Assembly: GCA_021840555.1 (NCBI GenBank)
Contig: JAKBXW010000001.1
Location: 1 to 64,000, forward strand
Origin: Nitrospirota bacterium
GTDB taxonomy: Bacteria > Nitrospirota > Leptospirillia > Leptospirillales > Leptospirillaceae
Direction: 5' to 3'
DNA length: 64,000 nt
The notes under the pieces are model-generated. The model was given only the letters and a program-made list of their open reading frames with translations, was not told where the DNA came from and did not search any database. The translations under genes were made by a program, and so were the position numbers. Shown here in pieces: positions 16,684 through 25,242 of this stretch (position 1 is the first letter of the stretch; each line of letters starts with the position of its first letter).

Positions 16684-17880
16684 ATGTTTCTTTCAGTCCC
16701 CCACGGAGGACGGCTCGTCACCTCGACCGTCTCGAGATCGGCCCGTCCGGAAATGGTGCGGGCCTATGCCAGCCGGCCGGCCATTCAGCTGACCGCCCGG
16801 GAAATTTCCGACCTGGGTCTGATCGCGGTCGGAGCCGTGAGCCCGCTCGACGGGTTCATGGATGAAAAAACCTACCACTCCGTGGTGGAACGCATGCGGC
16901 TTCCCGACGGGCTGGTCTTTCCGCTCCCGATCGTTCTTCCCGTTCCGGATAAAGAGTTCCGCTCCCTCCGGATAGGAGAGGTGGTGCGGCTCGTGGACGG
17001 TGCCGACAGGCTTTTGGGAATTCTGACGGTCTCCGACCTCTTCCGCCGCGACCTGTCCTGGGAGGCCCGGGAGGTCTACAAGACCACCGACCCGGCCCAT
17101 CCGGGGGTCGCCGCGCTCGAAAGGCTTGGCACTCCCTACGCCGTGGCCGGGAAGGTCAGCGTCTTCGATGATTGGTCGGATGGGCCGTTTTCGGAGTTTC
17201 ATCTGACTCCCACCGCCTCCAGGGGCCTCTTCGAAAAGCTCGGGTGGCAGACCGTGGTCGGATTCCAGACCCGGAATCCCATCCACAGGGCCCATGAATA
17301 CATCCAGAAGTGTTCTCTCGAAATCGTCGACGGCCTCTTCCTCCATCCTCTGGTCGGCGAGACCAAGGAGGACGACGTTCCCGCGAAGGTGCGCATGGAT
17401 TGCTACCAGGTTCTGCTCGAGAGGTACTATCCGAAAACACGCGTGGTGCTGGGAGTTTTTCCGGGAGCCATGCGGTACGCCGGTCCGAGGGAGGCCCTGT
17501 TTCATGCTCTCGTCCGGAAGAACTATGGATGCACTCATTTTATTGTCGGACGGGATCATGCCGGCGTCGGAAGCTACTATGGCCCCTTCGAGGCCCATGC
17601 CCTTCTCCGTCAGTTTTCCTTCGACGAACTTGGGATCATTCCAATATTTTTCGATACGGCCTATTATTGCCGGACGTGCGAGGGAATGGTCTCTCACAAG
17701 ACCTGCGGCCACGATGAAAAGTCCCACGTTCTCCTGTCCGGAACCCGGGTGCGCCAGATGCTTCGGGAGGGAATGCCGCCTCCCCCTGAAATGACGAGGC
17801 CGGAGGTCGCCGCCGTTCTGATCGGCCATTACAGGAGAAAAGAGGAACAGGTTCCGGTGTCTTCCGAAGGAGTGCGGTAA
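16684..17880 (+). CDS. sat: Sulfate adenylyltransferase (ATP sulfurylase), homomeric type
   Basis: Activates sulfate to APS, the AprAB substrate. 398 aa with the ATP/sulfate site QTRNPIHRAH at 195-204, GRDHAGVGSYYGPF, and a C-terminal zinc-like CRTCEG...KTCGH segment typical of bacterial and archaeal Sat. There is no APS-kinase domain. Preceded by AAGGAG. Together with aprA-aprB it completes sulfate to sulfite; no sulfite reductase gene is in the window. Confidence 0.94.
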   Translation: MFLSVPHGGRLVTSTVSRSARPEMVRAYASRPAIQLTAREISDLGLIAVGAVSPLDGFMDEKTYHSVVERMRLPDGLVFPLPIVLPVPDKEFRSLRIGEVVRLVDGADRLLGILTVSDLFRRDLSWEAREVYKTTDPAHPGVAALERLGTPYAVAGKVSVFDDWSDGPFSEFHLTPTASRGLFEKLGWQTVVGFQTRNPIHRAHEYIQKCSLEIVDGLFLHPLVGETKEDDVPAKVRMDCYQVLLERYYPKTRVVLGVFPGAMRYAGPREALFHALVRKNYGCTHFIVGRDHAGVGSYYGPFEAHALLRQFSFDELGIIPIFFDTAYYCRTCEGMVSHKTCGHDEKSHVLLSGTRVRQMLREGMPPPPEMTRPEVAAVLIGHYRRKEEQVPVSSEGVR

Positions 17881-17895
17881 AATGGGGGGAAGAGA

Positions 17896-18270
17896 TCAGG
17901 ACGCGGAGGATTCGGAAAGTCTTTTTGCCAGCCGTCTCAGAAGGGTCTGGTCCGGTTTTGCAAGGTTTCCCATCCAGAGGATTTCTGTGGACCGCTCGTA
18001 GGTCCCGGCCGGGTCGGCGACTGAAGAGCTATCCTTTCCCGTTCCCCGCAGAAGGTAGTCCACCGAGACATTTCCCAAAGCCGACAGCTTCAGAAGAATG
18101 TCGACGGGGGGTGTGCGCATCCCCCGTTCATACCGGGACACCTCCACCTGGGTGACCCCGATCTTTCCCGCGAATTCGCGCTGGGAAAGCTTTCCCCGTA
18201 TGCATCGAATCCGCTGCCCCAATGCCTGAGTGTCCCAGTTGATATTGAGTCCTTTATGGTTTATATTCAA
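17896..18270 (-). CDS. XRE-family transcriptional regulator
   Basis: 124 aa with an N-terminal helix-turn-helix (LSQREFAGKIGVTQVEVSRYERG, residues about 29-51, shown in part) and a C-terminal tail. It faces sat tail to tail with 15 bases between. Its upstream region holds TTATTG-N7-CAATAA and shares TATTGGTATA with the aprA promoter, so it is a reasonable candidate regulator of the sulfate genes and of itself. The ribosome site before ATG 18270 is weak. Confidence 0.8.
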   Translation of the reverse strand: MNINHKGLNINWDTQALGQRIRCIRGKLSQREFAGKIGVTQVEVSRYERGMRTPPVDILLKLSALGNVSVDYLLRGTGKDSSSVADPAGTYERSTEILWMGNLAKPDQTLLRRLAKRLSESSAS

Positions 18271-18301
18271 TATTGAAATACCTTATTGGTATAAGCAATA
18301 A
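18265..18301. promoter_or_regulatory. Divergent regulatory region with two inverted repeats
   Basis: The first repeat is TTCAATATTGAA (a perfect 12-base palindrome within TATTCAATATTGAAATA); the second is TTATTGGTATAAGCAATAA at 18283-18301, with 6-base arms TTATTG/CAATAA. The second shares TATTGGTATA with the aprA promoter (13 of 19 positions when the two sites are aligned). They lie immediately upstream of the minus-strand XRE gene and of a divergent plus-strand HTH gene. Confidence 0.6.
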
Positions 18302-18336
18302 TTTATATCTAAAAACCCTTCAGCGGATTATAGAAG

Positions 18337-18588
18337 TTGGACGAGGAAACGGTCAAGGAAGTAAAGATCGCGCTCATCAGAAAAGGCTGGACCCAGGGCG
18401 ATCTGTCGGCGTGGATCGGCGTGTCTCAGGCGTATCTGAGTCTCGTCCTGAATGGGCACCGGGAAGTCCCCTGGATTGAGAAAAGAGTATCGGTGGCGTT
18501 GGGATTGGAGAAAAAGGCCTCTGGGCCTCAGGCGAGGGATGAAATCGAAAAAAGAAGGCGGAACCGGGGGCGGGTTGCCGCGACATAG
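18337..18588 (+). CDS. Small HTH (Cro/CI-like) protein, 83 aa
   Basis: The frame opens with TTG at 18337 directly after an in-frame TAG, and no ATG is available near the start. The residues read as a helix-turn-helix (KGWTQGDLSAWIGVSQAYLS and following LNGHREVPW), resembling phage or plasmid-type XRE proteins, with a basic tail. It is divergent from the other XRE gene. Its 3' end overlaps the converging helicase gene by 61 bases. Start and expression are uncertain. Confidence 0.55.
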   Translation: MDEETVKEVKIALIRKGWTQGDLSAWIGVSQAYLSLVLNGHREVPWIEKRVSVALGLEKKASGPQARDEIEKRRRNRGRVAAT

Positions 18589-19907
18589 AGAGCCCGGACG
18601 AAGGCCCTGTCCTCCCTGAATCGATTGAGGTCCGTCCAGTCGACGATCACCGAATCGAATGTGCTTCCCTGGGCCTTGAAGATTGTCGTGGCGTATCCAT
18701 GTCTCAAGGGTGCGAAGGCCCGTTTGAGGGTCCATGTTTTTTTCGACAGGACGGCGATCTCCTTCCGGTCTGCCGTTCCTGCCTCTTTCAGTCTCCGGAT
18801 TTCCCGAAAATGAGTGTCGACGGACTTCTGGTGGCCAAGAGCGTCATCGGGGACCAGCACAGAAAAATACCCGCCCGTTTCGTCCTCGAGATAGACCCTG
18901 TGAGCCGGGATCTCCGGGTAGTCGGGATGTCTTTCGGGAAATATCTCGAGCACCGTCAGCTCTTCCCCCGCCGGCAGGAGCCTGAGCTCACCTTCCGATG
19001 TCTTGACCCCCACCGTTTCTTGCAGGAGGATCCGTTCATGCGGGGCGAAGGGTGTCGAAATCAGGCCATATTCCCGCTGGTAAAGTAGGGCGTTGTAGTG
19101 TTCGACCCTCCGATTTGTGTAAGCCAGGATTCGGACGTTCTCCCCTTTTTCGCCCAGCTTGGTCGCCCATTGGACTGCTTCCCTGCTTCCTCCCGGAATC
19201 CAAAGAATCTTTCCGGGGTCGGAGAGATCTTCCGGCACCAGATCGGGGAGATTCCTGAATAGGGAAGGGGGCGTCGGGCGACCCGCATCGGGCCTCCAGG
19301 CCAGGAGGCGCCGGGTCAATAGGTGTACGGGATGGTCTCCGGTCTGACGATGGACCCGGTCGAGGGAAAGGAGAGGGTAGGGGCGCGAAAAGACGGGAGG
19401 AGTCTCGAGATGGATGGAGTCCACCGGAGGAAGCTGGTAGGGATCGCCGACGAACAGAATCCGGGCCGATCCTCTGGCCAAGTCGAGCGATCTGAGAAGG
19501 TCTCCGCCCACTAGGGAGCATTCGTCGACGATGATCCAGTCATAAAGTGAGAGGTCCGGTGCGGGGCCGGGGGTCACCGAAAAGGACCCGTCCTCGTTCT
19601 CTGAAAGCCGGAGACCCAGGAGGGAATGAAGGGTCGTGAAGAGAAGGGGAGAGCCCCGATGTCCCATCGTTTCCCGCAGAACCCGGAGCGCTTTGTGGGT
19701 CGGAGCGGTGATCGCGACGGAGAGGCCACGGCTCGTCGCAGCCTTGAGAAAGGAGGCCGTCAGAGTGGTTTTCCCCGATCCCGCCGGGCCGGAAAGAATC
19801 ACGGAAGGGACTTCCGGGTGGTCGAGGAGGGCGAGAAGAGAGGCTTGTGGAGCAGCGGAGTCCGGGGTCCATGTGTTCCCGGAGGGACGGGACGACCGGA
19901 AAATCAC
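18528..19907 (-). CDS. SF1B (RecD/Dda-like) DNA helicase
   Basis: About 459 aa from GTG 19905-19907. Motifs in order: Walker A GPAGSGKTT, TAPTHKALRVL, Walker B DECSLVGGD, GDPYQLPPV, AYTNRRVEHYN and the UvrD_C_2 signature GYATTIFKAQGSTFDSV, then LYVAATRPRF. This is the layout of small 5'-3' helicases of the Dda/RecD2 type lacking a nuclease. It begins 11 bases after the amidotransferase stop. The frame continues far upstream, but that part lies within the amidotransferase gene in another frame. Role in repair or replication is inferred. Confidence 0.83.
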   Translation of the reverse strand: MIFRSSRPSGNTWTPDSAAPQASLLALLDHPEVPSVILSGPAGSGKTTLTASFLKAATSRGLSVAITAPTHKALRVLRETMGHRGSPLLFTTLHSLLGLRLSENEDGSFSVTPGPAPDLSLYDWIIVDECSLVGGDLLRSLDLARGSARILFVGDPYQLPPVDSIHLETPPVFSRPYPLLSLDRVHRQTGDHPVHLLTRRLLAWRPDAGRPTPPSLFRNLPDLVPEDLSDPGKILWIPGGSREAVQWATKLGEKGENVRILAYTNRRVEHYNALLYQREYGLISTPFAPHERILLQETVGVKTSEGELRLLPAGEELTVLEIFPERHPDYPEIPAHRVYLEDETGGYFSVLVPDDALGHQKSVDTHFREIRRLKEAGTADRKEIAVLSKKTWTLKRAFAPLRHGYATTIFKAQGSTFDSVIVDWTDLNRFREDRAFVRALYVAATRPRFRLLFSISSLA

Positions 19908-19917
19908 CGGGGGACCG

Positions 19918-20640
19918 TCAGATGAGACCCGCCTCGGAGAGCCATCGGGAAAAGAAGGCGCCGGCTCTGGATTCCAGCTCCGGTCCATAGATCTGCGTCT
20001 GGCGTCTGAGGAGGGAAGGATCGATTTTCCGGGTGGCGAGTTCGAAGGCGTGGCCCAGAAGCCACCGTTCGAAGTCGTCCGTTCGGATTTCAGGGTGAAA
20101 CTGAAGGGCCAGTCCATAGTGCCCGACCATGAAGGCCTGGTTCGGGACGGCATCGGTTCGGGCCAGGTTCGTCAGTCCCTCCGGAATGTCGAAGGTGTCG
20201 CCATGCCAGTGCAACATGGGATTTCCGGTCCCCAGTAGGGAAAGGGGGGTTTTTCGTCCGTCCGCGGTCAGTTCGAGAGGTTTCCATCCGATCTCCCGGA
20301 TGCCGGAGGGGAAGACGCGCGCTCCCAGAGCCCTTGCCATCAGTTGGGCTCCCAGGCAGATCCCGACAATGGGCTTCCTCAAGGAAAGACGTTCTCCGAT
20401 AAAGGAGATCTCTTCGGGAATATGGGGGTACCGGTCCTCTTCGTATACTCCGATAGGTCCTCCGAGAACTACGACAAGATCGGGTTCCCCGGGAGAGTGT
20501 AGCCGGACGGAGGGAAGGGCCGGTTCGAGCGTCCGGAGATGGAACCCCTGTTCTATCAGAAGGTCTCCCAATGTTCCGGGGTCCTCGAAGGAGATGTGGG
20601 ACAGAATCAACGCCGTCCGTGGAGCCGAAGGGGAGGTCAT
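19918..20640 (-). CDS. Class I glutamine amidotransferase (GMP synthase-like)
   Basis: 240 aa. Standalone GATase1 domain with the nucleophile elbow GICLGAQLMA (catalytic Cys) and the His-x-Glu pair in LQFHPEIRTDD. Similar lone proteins are annotated as GMP synthase glutamine amidotransferase domain proteins; some hydrolyse gamma-glutamyl compounds. ATG at 20638-20640 overlaps the ettA stop as ATGA, so it is translationally coupled. True substrate unknown. Confidence 0.85.
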   Translation of the reverse strand: MTSPSAPRTALILSHISFEDPGTLGDLLIEQGFHLRTLEPALPSVRLHSPGEPDLVVVLGGPIGVYEEDRYPHIPEEISFIGERLSLRKPIVGICLGAQLMARALGARVFPSGIREIGWKPLELTADGRKTPLSLLGTGNPMLHWHGDTFDIPEGLTNLARTDAVPNQAFMVGHYGLALQFHPEIRTDDFERWLLGHAFELATRKIDPSLLRRQTQIYGPELESRAGAFFSRWLSEAGLI

Positions 20641-22304
20641 CGGTGGATCGGCTTGAAACGGAGGCGGTGTGGCCTGGCTCCTTCCGTTCCCAGTCGTTTG
20701 CGTTTGTCGGATTCGTATTCCTGATAGTTGCCGGCGAAAAAGGTGACGGCAGAATCTCCCTCGAATGCCAGGATGTGGGTTGCGATCCGGTCGAGGAACC
20801 AGCGGTCGTGGGAGATGACCAGAATGCACCCGGCAAATTCGAGGAGGGCATCCTCGAGTGCCCGGAGCGTTTCGACATCGAGGTCGTTCGAGGGTTCGTC
20901 CAGAAGCAGGACATTTCCTCCCGAGATGAGGGTCTTCGCCAGGTGCAGACGCCCTCTTTCTCCGCCGGAAAGCGTTCCCACGATCTTTTGCTGGTCGGGG
21001 CCCTTGAAGTTGAAACGGCCAATATAGGCCCGGGACGGGGTCTCGAAGCGACCTACTGTCAGGACGTCCGAGCCTCCCGAGATTTCTTCGAAAACGGATT
21101 TGTCCTTCGAAAGGCTTTCCCGGGACTGGTCGACATAGGAAAGCCGGACCGACTGGCCGATCCGGATCTCCCCCGAGTCGGGAGATTCCTTCCCCGTGAT
21201 CATCCGGAAGAGCGTCGATTTTCCGGCTCCGTTGGGACCGATGATGCCGACGATCGCCCCGGGAGGGATCGTAAAGGAGAGATGGTCGATCAGAAGCCTG
21301 TCGCCATATCCTTTCGAAACATCCCGAAATTCGATGACCTGCTCCCCCAGACGCTCGGCCACCGGAATGAAGATCTCCTGTGTCTCGTTTCTTTTCTGGT
21401 ATTCCTGGGATGAGAGCTCGTCGAACCGGGACATGCGGGCCTTGGATTTCGCCTGACGGCCCTTCGGGTTCTGTCGCACCCATTCGAGTTCCTGTTTCAT
21501 GGCCTTGATCCGGGCCGATTCCTGGCGCGCCTCCACCTCCAGGCGTGCCTCTTTCTGTTCGAGCCAGGAGCTGTAGTTGCCTTTCCAGGGAATTCCCGAG
21601 CCCCGGTCAAGCTCCAGGATCCATTCCGCGGCATTGTCCAGAAAGTAACGGTCGTGGGTGACGGCGACAACGGTTCCTGGAAATTTCTGGAGGAACTGCT
21701 CGAGCCAGTCCACCGACTCGGCGTCGAGGTGGTTGGTCGGCTCATCGAGAAGAAGCATGTCGGGGTTGGAAAGAAGGAGCCGGCAGAGAGCCACCCGCCG
21801 CTTTTCTCCGCCGGAGAGGGTTTCGATCTTGGCCTCCCAGGGGGGAAGGCGAAGGGCATCGGCGGCGACTTCCATCTTCTGTTCCATGTTGTGGCCGTCT
21901 CCGGTGGCGATGATCGCCTCGAGCCGCGCCTGCTCCTTGGCCAGTGCGTCGAAGTCCGCCTCGGGTTCCGCATAGGCGGCATAGACCTCCTCGAGTTTTT
22001 TGTGGGCCTCGAACAGCTCGCCCAGCCCTTCCTCGACAGCATGTCGGACCGTCATCTTCGGATCGAGTTCCGGCTCCTGGGGAAGATAGCCGATCCGGAT
22101 GCCCGGCATCGGGATCGCCTCCCCGAGAATGTCGGTGTCCACCCCGGCCATGATCCGGAGGAGGGTCGACTTTCCCGACCCGTTGAGGCCCAGAACCCCT
22201 ATCTTGGCCCCCGGGAGGAAGCTCAGGGAGATATCCTTGAGAATCTGCCGTTTGGGCGGGACGATCTTGCCCACGCGGTTCATCGTGAAGACGTATTGAG
22301 CCAT
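20637..22304 (-). CDS. ettA: Energy-dependent translational throttle protein EttA (ABC-F)
   Basis: Ribosome-binding ABC-F ATPase, 555 aa, with two nucleotide-binding domains: GLNGSGKSTLLRI with LSGGEKRR, and GPNGAGKSTLFRM with LSGGERGRLHLA. An interdomain linker around residues 240-310 is rich in charged residues (ELEWVRQNPKGRQAKSKARM in part), typical of EttA. Length matches E. coli EttA (555). First gene of an ettA-amidotransferase-helicase run. Confidence 0.94.
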   Translation of the reverse strand: MAQYVFTMNRVGKIVPPKRQILKDISLSFLPGAKIGVLGLNGSGKSTLLRIMAGVDTDILGEAIPMPGIRIGYLPQEPELDPKMTVRHAVEEGLGELFEAHKKLEEVYAAYAEPEADFDALAKEQARLEAIIATGDGHNMEQKMEVAADALRLPPWEAKIETLSGGEKRRVALCRLLLSNPDMLLLDEPTNHLDAESVDWLEQFLQKFPGTVVAVTHDRYFLDNAAEWILELDRGSGIPWKGNYSSWLEQKEARLEVEARQESARIKAMKQELEWVRQNPKGRQAKSKARMSRFDELSSQEYQKRNETQEIFIPVAERLGEQVIEFRDVSKGYGDRLLIDHLSFTIPPGAIVGIIGPNGAGKSTLFRMITGKESPDSGEIRIGQSVRLSYVDQSRESLSKDKSVFEEISGGSDVLTVGRFETPSRAYIGRFNFKGPDQQKIVGTLSGGERGRLHLAKTLISGGNVLLLDEPSNDLDVETLRALEDALLEFAGCILVISHDRWFLDRIATHILAFEGDSAVTFFAGNYQEYESDKRKRLGTEGARPHRLRFKPIHR

Positions 22305-22470
22305 GGAACTCCTGCCGTGAATGTGAAATGAATGGGATGTCCGGAAAGCCGGAAGACCTCCGGAAAGATTCCTCTATGATAGAGAGATTTCCGAAAGAAA
22401 TCTCGGCCCGGTCCAAGATGGTGGGGAAAGCGGGCGGGAAAGTGGTGCCGGGGTCCCCTTGAGGAGAGAC

Positions 22471-22602
22471 TCAGTTTTTTGTCAGAAAATAGTTGGCAAG
22501 CACGACGAGGCCCGCCGTGACCGCGAAGATGGCCAGGACGATGGAGACGAGGATCACGGATCCCGCCAGGATCGGGTATTTGTCGATGAATTTTCGCATC
22601 AT
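22471..22602 (-). CDS. Small single-pass membrane protein (43 aa)
   Basis: ATG ATG at 22597-22602 (either could be the start) behind AAGGAC; stop TGA at 22471-22473. The N-terminus MMRKFIDKYPIL is basic, followed by a long hydrophobic helix of about 24 residues (AGSVILVSIVLAIFAVTAGL and onward) and a short FLTKN tail. No family recognised. It stands alone between the outer-membrane-type protein gene and ettA. Confidence 0.6.
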   Translation of the reverse strand: MMRKFIDKYPILAGSVILVSIVLAIFAVTAGLVVLANYFLTKN

Positions 22603-22715
22603 GGTCTGTTGTCCTTTTGCATCGTCCCTCCCGGAATTTGATTCAAAGTTTTGAGTGTTTTCTCCCTAGTCTACTCCACTCCCCCGGAATAAGGGGAGGT
22701 TCCTTTTCCGCGCCC

Positions 22716-23801
22716 CTACATGCCGCGGTATCCGAAGGGTCCGTTGAAGTAGAGGGTGGCCGTGCCCATGGGTGTGACGGTGGTGGGGTAGTTGGCCTCG
22801 TAAACCGGCATGGCCACGCCCGCTCCCCATGTCACCGAAAACTTCGGGGTGTGGGGCCAGGTCATCTCCACCTCGGGGGCCCACCACAAAAAGGAAAAGG
22901 GAGGCGCGTTGGCCGCCCCGAAGAAGAGGTTTTGCCCGCTCTGGGACTCGCCGTAGACTTCAATCAGGTAGCCGGCTCCCCATTCGGTGTTGATCACGTG
23001 CTCGAAGGCGCCGGCGTAGTAGAGAAGGTTCCCGTCGACCATGTGGAAGGAAGGCTGGCTGTTGGATGTGAGACCGTTGTTGAAAGTGTACCCGACCCCG
23101 ACGGTGGCGGGGTTTTCGACAATGTCGCCGACCTGCAGGTAGATCATGAAGGGCTTGACGTGTTTTCTGACGAGGAGCATGACCGCTTCGTTGTAAGTGC
23201 CGTTTCCGAGCTGGTCGGCGCCATAGTCCTGCGGATTCAGATTCTGGTACTGGCCGGAGGGGATCCAGAAGTCGAAGGTCAGGCCGATGGCCGGCCGTGA
23301 GAGGGGAAGATAGACGTTGCCGTCCGAGGTCAGCTGCCACTTGATCTCGAAGTGGGTGTTCCCGGCTCCGAAGTGGCTGGCGGTGATCCCCGCTGGCGTA
23401 AGGGGGGGGCTTTCCCAGTTTTGTATCAGGGGAATAAAGGTATCAAGTTCAAGATTGTGCCCAAGTCCGATGGACAATCTCATGGGATTATACAGGGAGG
23501 AAGATCCTGCGGAGAGAAAATCGTAGGCGAAGACCGGTTCAATATACCAAGAGCCGATGGGGTCCACCTCGGCAGTTCCGGTGAAGAAGGGGCCGCTCGT
23601 GTTCGGCCCCCAGGGGAGAAAGGGAGGGGCCAGGGCCTGGAAGTCCTTGGCCATCTCGGCGTCGTCCGAAAAGGGAAGGAAGAAGTCGCCGCTTCCGGGA
23701 TTGGCGGGGGTGACGGCGCGGGCCATGGAAGGGGAAAAAATAAGGATGAGAAGTGCTCCCGTGAGGACGCAAAGAGAGTGTTTGCCAAGAGGAAAACACA
23801 T
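22716..23801 (-). CDS. Predicted outer-membrane beta-barrel protein
   Basis: 361 aa with a signal peptide (hydrophobic LCVLTGALLILIFSPSMARA, cleavage after about residue 29). The mature part has alternating aromatic/hydrophobic strands, repeated Gly/Asn turns and a C-terminal LYFNGPFGYRGM. The pattern resembles MetA-pathway or transporter-like barrel proteins of unknown substrate. GGGAG precedes the ATG. No operon partner of known function. Confidence 0.7.
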   Translation of the reverse strand: MCFPLGKHSLCVLTGALLILIFSPSMARAVTPANPGSGDFFLPFSDDAEMAKDFQALAPPFLPWGPNTSGPFFTGTAEVDPIGSWYIEPVFAYDFLSAGSSSLYNPMRLSIGLGHNLELDTFIPLIQNWESPPLTPAGITASHFGAGNTHFEIKWQLTSDGNVYLPLSRPAIGLTFDFWIPSGQYQNLNPQDYGADQLGNGTYNEAVMLLVRKHVKPFMIYLQVGDIVENPATVGVGYTFNNGLTSNSQPSFHMVDGNLLYYAGAFEHVINTEWGAGYLIEVYGESQSGQNLFFGAANAPPFSFLWWAPEVEMTWPHTPKFSVTWGAGVAMPVYEANYPTTVTPMGTATLYFNGPFGYRGM

Positions 23802-23835
23802 GCCGGAACTCCCTAACGGAATGGTGGACAGAGGA

Positions 23836-24357
23836 TTATCGGGAGATGGAAAGTCCGGGCAAGGATGTCTCGTCGTGCTTTTCGAGAAGAACGGCCATGG
23901 CCCGGGCGTTCTGTCCGTTGTGGATCAGGGCCTTTGCCAGCATCTTCCGGTACCCGTGGGGCCAGGTGCGCCGCGGCTCGATGAGGGAGAGAAGGGTGAG
24001 TGCGCGAAGGTACTGATGATTGGCTATGAGGATGCGGGCCTCGTTCAGGATGTAAGGTTCGTCATTGTCGTCGTTTCGGAGGACCCGGGCCTGTTCAAGA
24101 TAACCGACCGCCTTCTGGTAGTCGCCTTTCTTGAATTCGATGTAGGCCATGTTGTTCAGAATGGTCGGTTCCGTCGGATTGTCCCGAAGAGCCTGCTTCA
24201 GGTCCGCTTCCGCATTATCGAGCTGTCCGCTCCGGATTTCAGAAAAGGCCTGCTGTTCGTGCAGGTAGGCCCGGACGGCAGGCTCTGTCGTGGCCGCGCA
24301 GGCAGACAGGAAAAAGGTCAGTATTCCGAGGGCGAGAGGGGCCACTTTCTGTGTCAT
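23836..24357 (-). CDS. TPR-containing lipoprotein
   Basis: 173 aa with a lipoprotein signal (ILTFFLSAC, lipobox ending at Cys20) and TPR-like repeats at about 40-110 (LDNAEADLKQALRDNPTEP and GDYQKAVGYLEQARVL). Likely anchored in the outer membrane and scaffolding other envelope proteins. It resembles PilF/NlpI-type lipoproteins, but no pilus genes are nearby. Confidence 0.75.
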   Translation of the reverse strand: MTQKVAPLALGILTFFLSACAATTEPAVRAYLHEQQAFSEIRSGQLDNAEADLKQALRDNPTEPTILNNMAYIEFKKGDYQKAVGYLEQARVLRNDDNDEPYILNEARILIANHQYLRALTLLSLIEPRRTWPHGYRKMLAKALIHNGQNARAMAVLLEKHDETSLPGLSISR

Positions 24358-24384
24358 GAGAACGGATCCTTCTTCAAACAGACT

Positions 24385-25035
24385 TCAGATTGATGCTTCC
24401 TCATTCCGGACTCTGAGGAGCCGGGCGTAATAGGCGGCGGCCAGTCCCAGCACGGCAAAGTCGTCCACAAGCCCCAGAAAGGGAATGGTGTCGGGAATGA
24501 AGTCGACGGGGGTCAAAAGATAAAAAAGCGCTCCATAGGCGATGAATTTTTCGGGGAGGGTAATGGTATCGGAGTGAATGACGGTCCACAGGGCCGAAAT
24601 CCGTTCGGACCAGTCCTTGCCCATCTCCTTGAAAGAAAAGACCTTGCCCGAATTTTTCTCGACGTCGGCCTGTTTTTTTGACTGGGCGCCGATCTGGACC
24701 AGTCCGGTCAGGATCCTGTCTCCCGATATGGTCCTGTCCTGTCCGAAATCGGCGTCCAGCCCAAGATTCTGGATGGCCGCCGAGTAATTCCCGGAGGGAA
24801 GGGAAGAGGCGAGAATCGACTGGACTTCCGGATTGGCCGGATTCAGCCTGCCTTCCGAGATCAAACGGAAACAGGTCTCCCGGATCGCGGGAACATAGAC
24901 CGCTGGAATGGGAGTCCGGTCGGCCTTCTTCAGCCATCGTCGAAGGGTCATTCCCGAAAGCCCGATCTGCTTTCCCAGCTCTTCCGGAGAATAACCGGTT
25001 TCTGTCATGATAATTAACAATTGTGAATTTGTCAT
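24385..25035 (-). CDS. HTH-DUF1232 (YkvA) fusion protein
   Basis: 216 aa. The N-terminal 35 residues read as a helix-turn-helix (YSPEELGKQIGLSGMTLRRW). The last 60 are a clear DUF1232/YkvA domain with two membrane helices (LPEKFIAYGALFYLLTPVDF, IPDTIPFLGLVDD, then an Ala-rich helix). Joining a DNA-binding motif to YkvA is unusual. Ribosome sites before either ATG (25035 or 25008) are poor. Confidence 0.7.
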   Translation of the reverse strand: MTNSQLLIIMTETGYSPEELGKQIGLSGMTLRRWLKKADRTPIPAVYVPAIRETCFRLISEGRLNPANPEVQSILASSLPSGNYSAAIQNLGLDADFGQDRTISGDRILTGLVQIGAQSKKQADVEKNSGKVFSFKEMGKDWSERISALWTVIHSDTITLPEKFIAYGALFYLLTPVDFIPDTIPFLGLVDDFAVLGLAAAYYARLLRVRNEEASI

Positions 25036-25119
25036 GTTTGAATGTTAAGGCAGAAGGATTGGAATTGTCAAGGTTCTCCAGAACCGCAATGGACTCATGA
25101 AAAACGGGAGGAGAAATAC

Positions 25120-25242
25120 ATGAATCCACCATTCGCTCCAGTAAACTGGGGGGTGTCGAAGACAGCGATTTTTCCCATTCGAATGGAGACGCTGAGACGG
25201 GCAAGGGAGTTGAAGAGTTTGTTCAAATTGAACAAGTCTTGA
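25120..25242 (+). CDS. Small hypothetical protein with strong ribosome site (40 aa)
   Basis: ATG at 25120 follows GGGAGGAGAAATAC, a very good ribosome site. The 40-aa product is basic and non-membrane, with a C-terminal helix rich in Arg, Lys and Leu (TLRRARELKSLFKLNKS). It is divergent from the HTH-DUF1232 gene. No homologue known to me. The strong ribosome site is the main support. Confidence 0.45.
   Translation: MNPPFAPVNWGVSKTAIFPIRMETLRRARELKSLFKLNKS

Noticed and set aside
18528-18588. Overlap of HTH gene and helicase 3' ends as a possible fusion or frameshift
   Set aside because: The two genes are on opposite strands; it is a simple tail-to-tail overlap.
19908-20153. Longer start for the SF1B helicase
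   Set aside because: This part is another frame of the amidotransferase gene and has no family match.
20641-21483. Extended amidotransferase frame
   Set aside because: It overlaps ettA in another frame; the ATGA start at 20640 is well placed.
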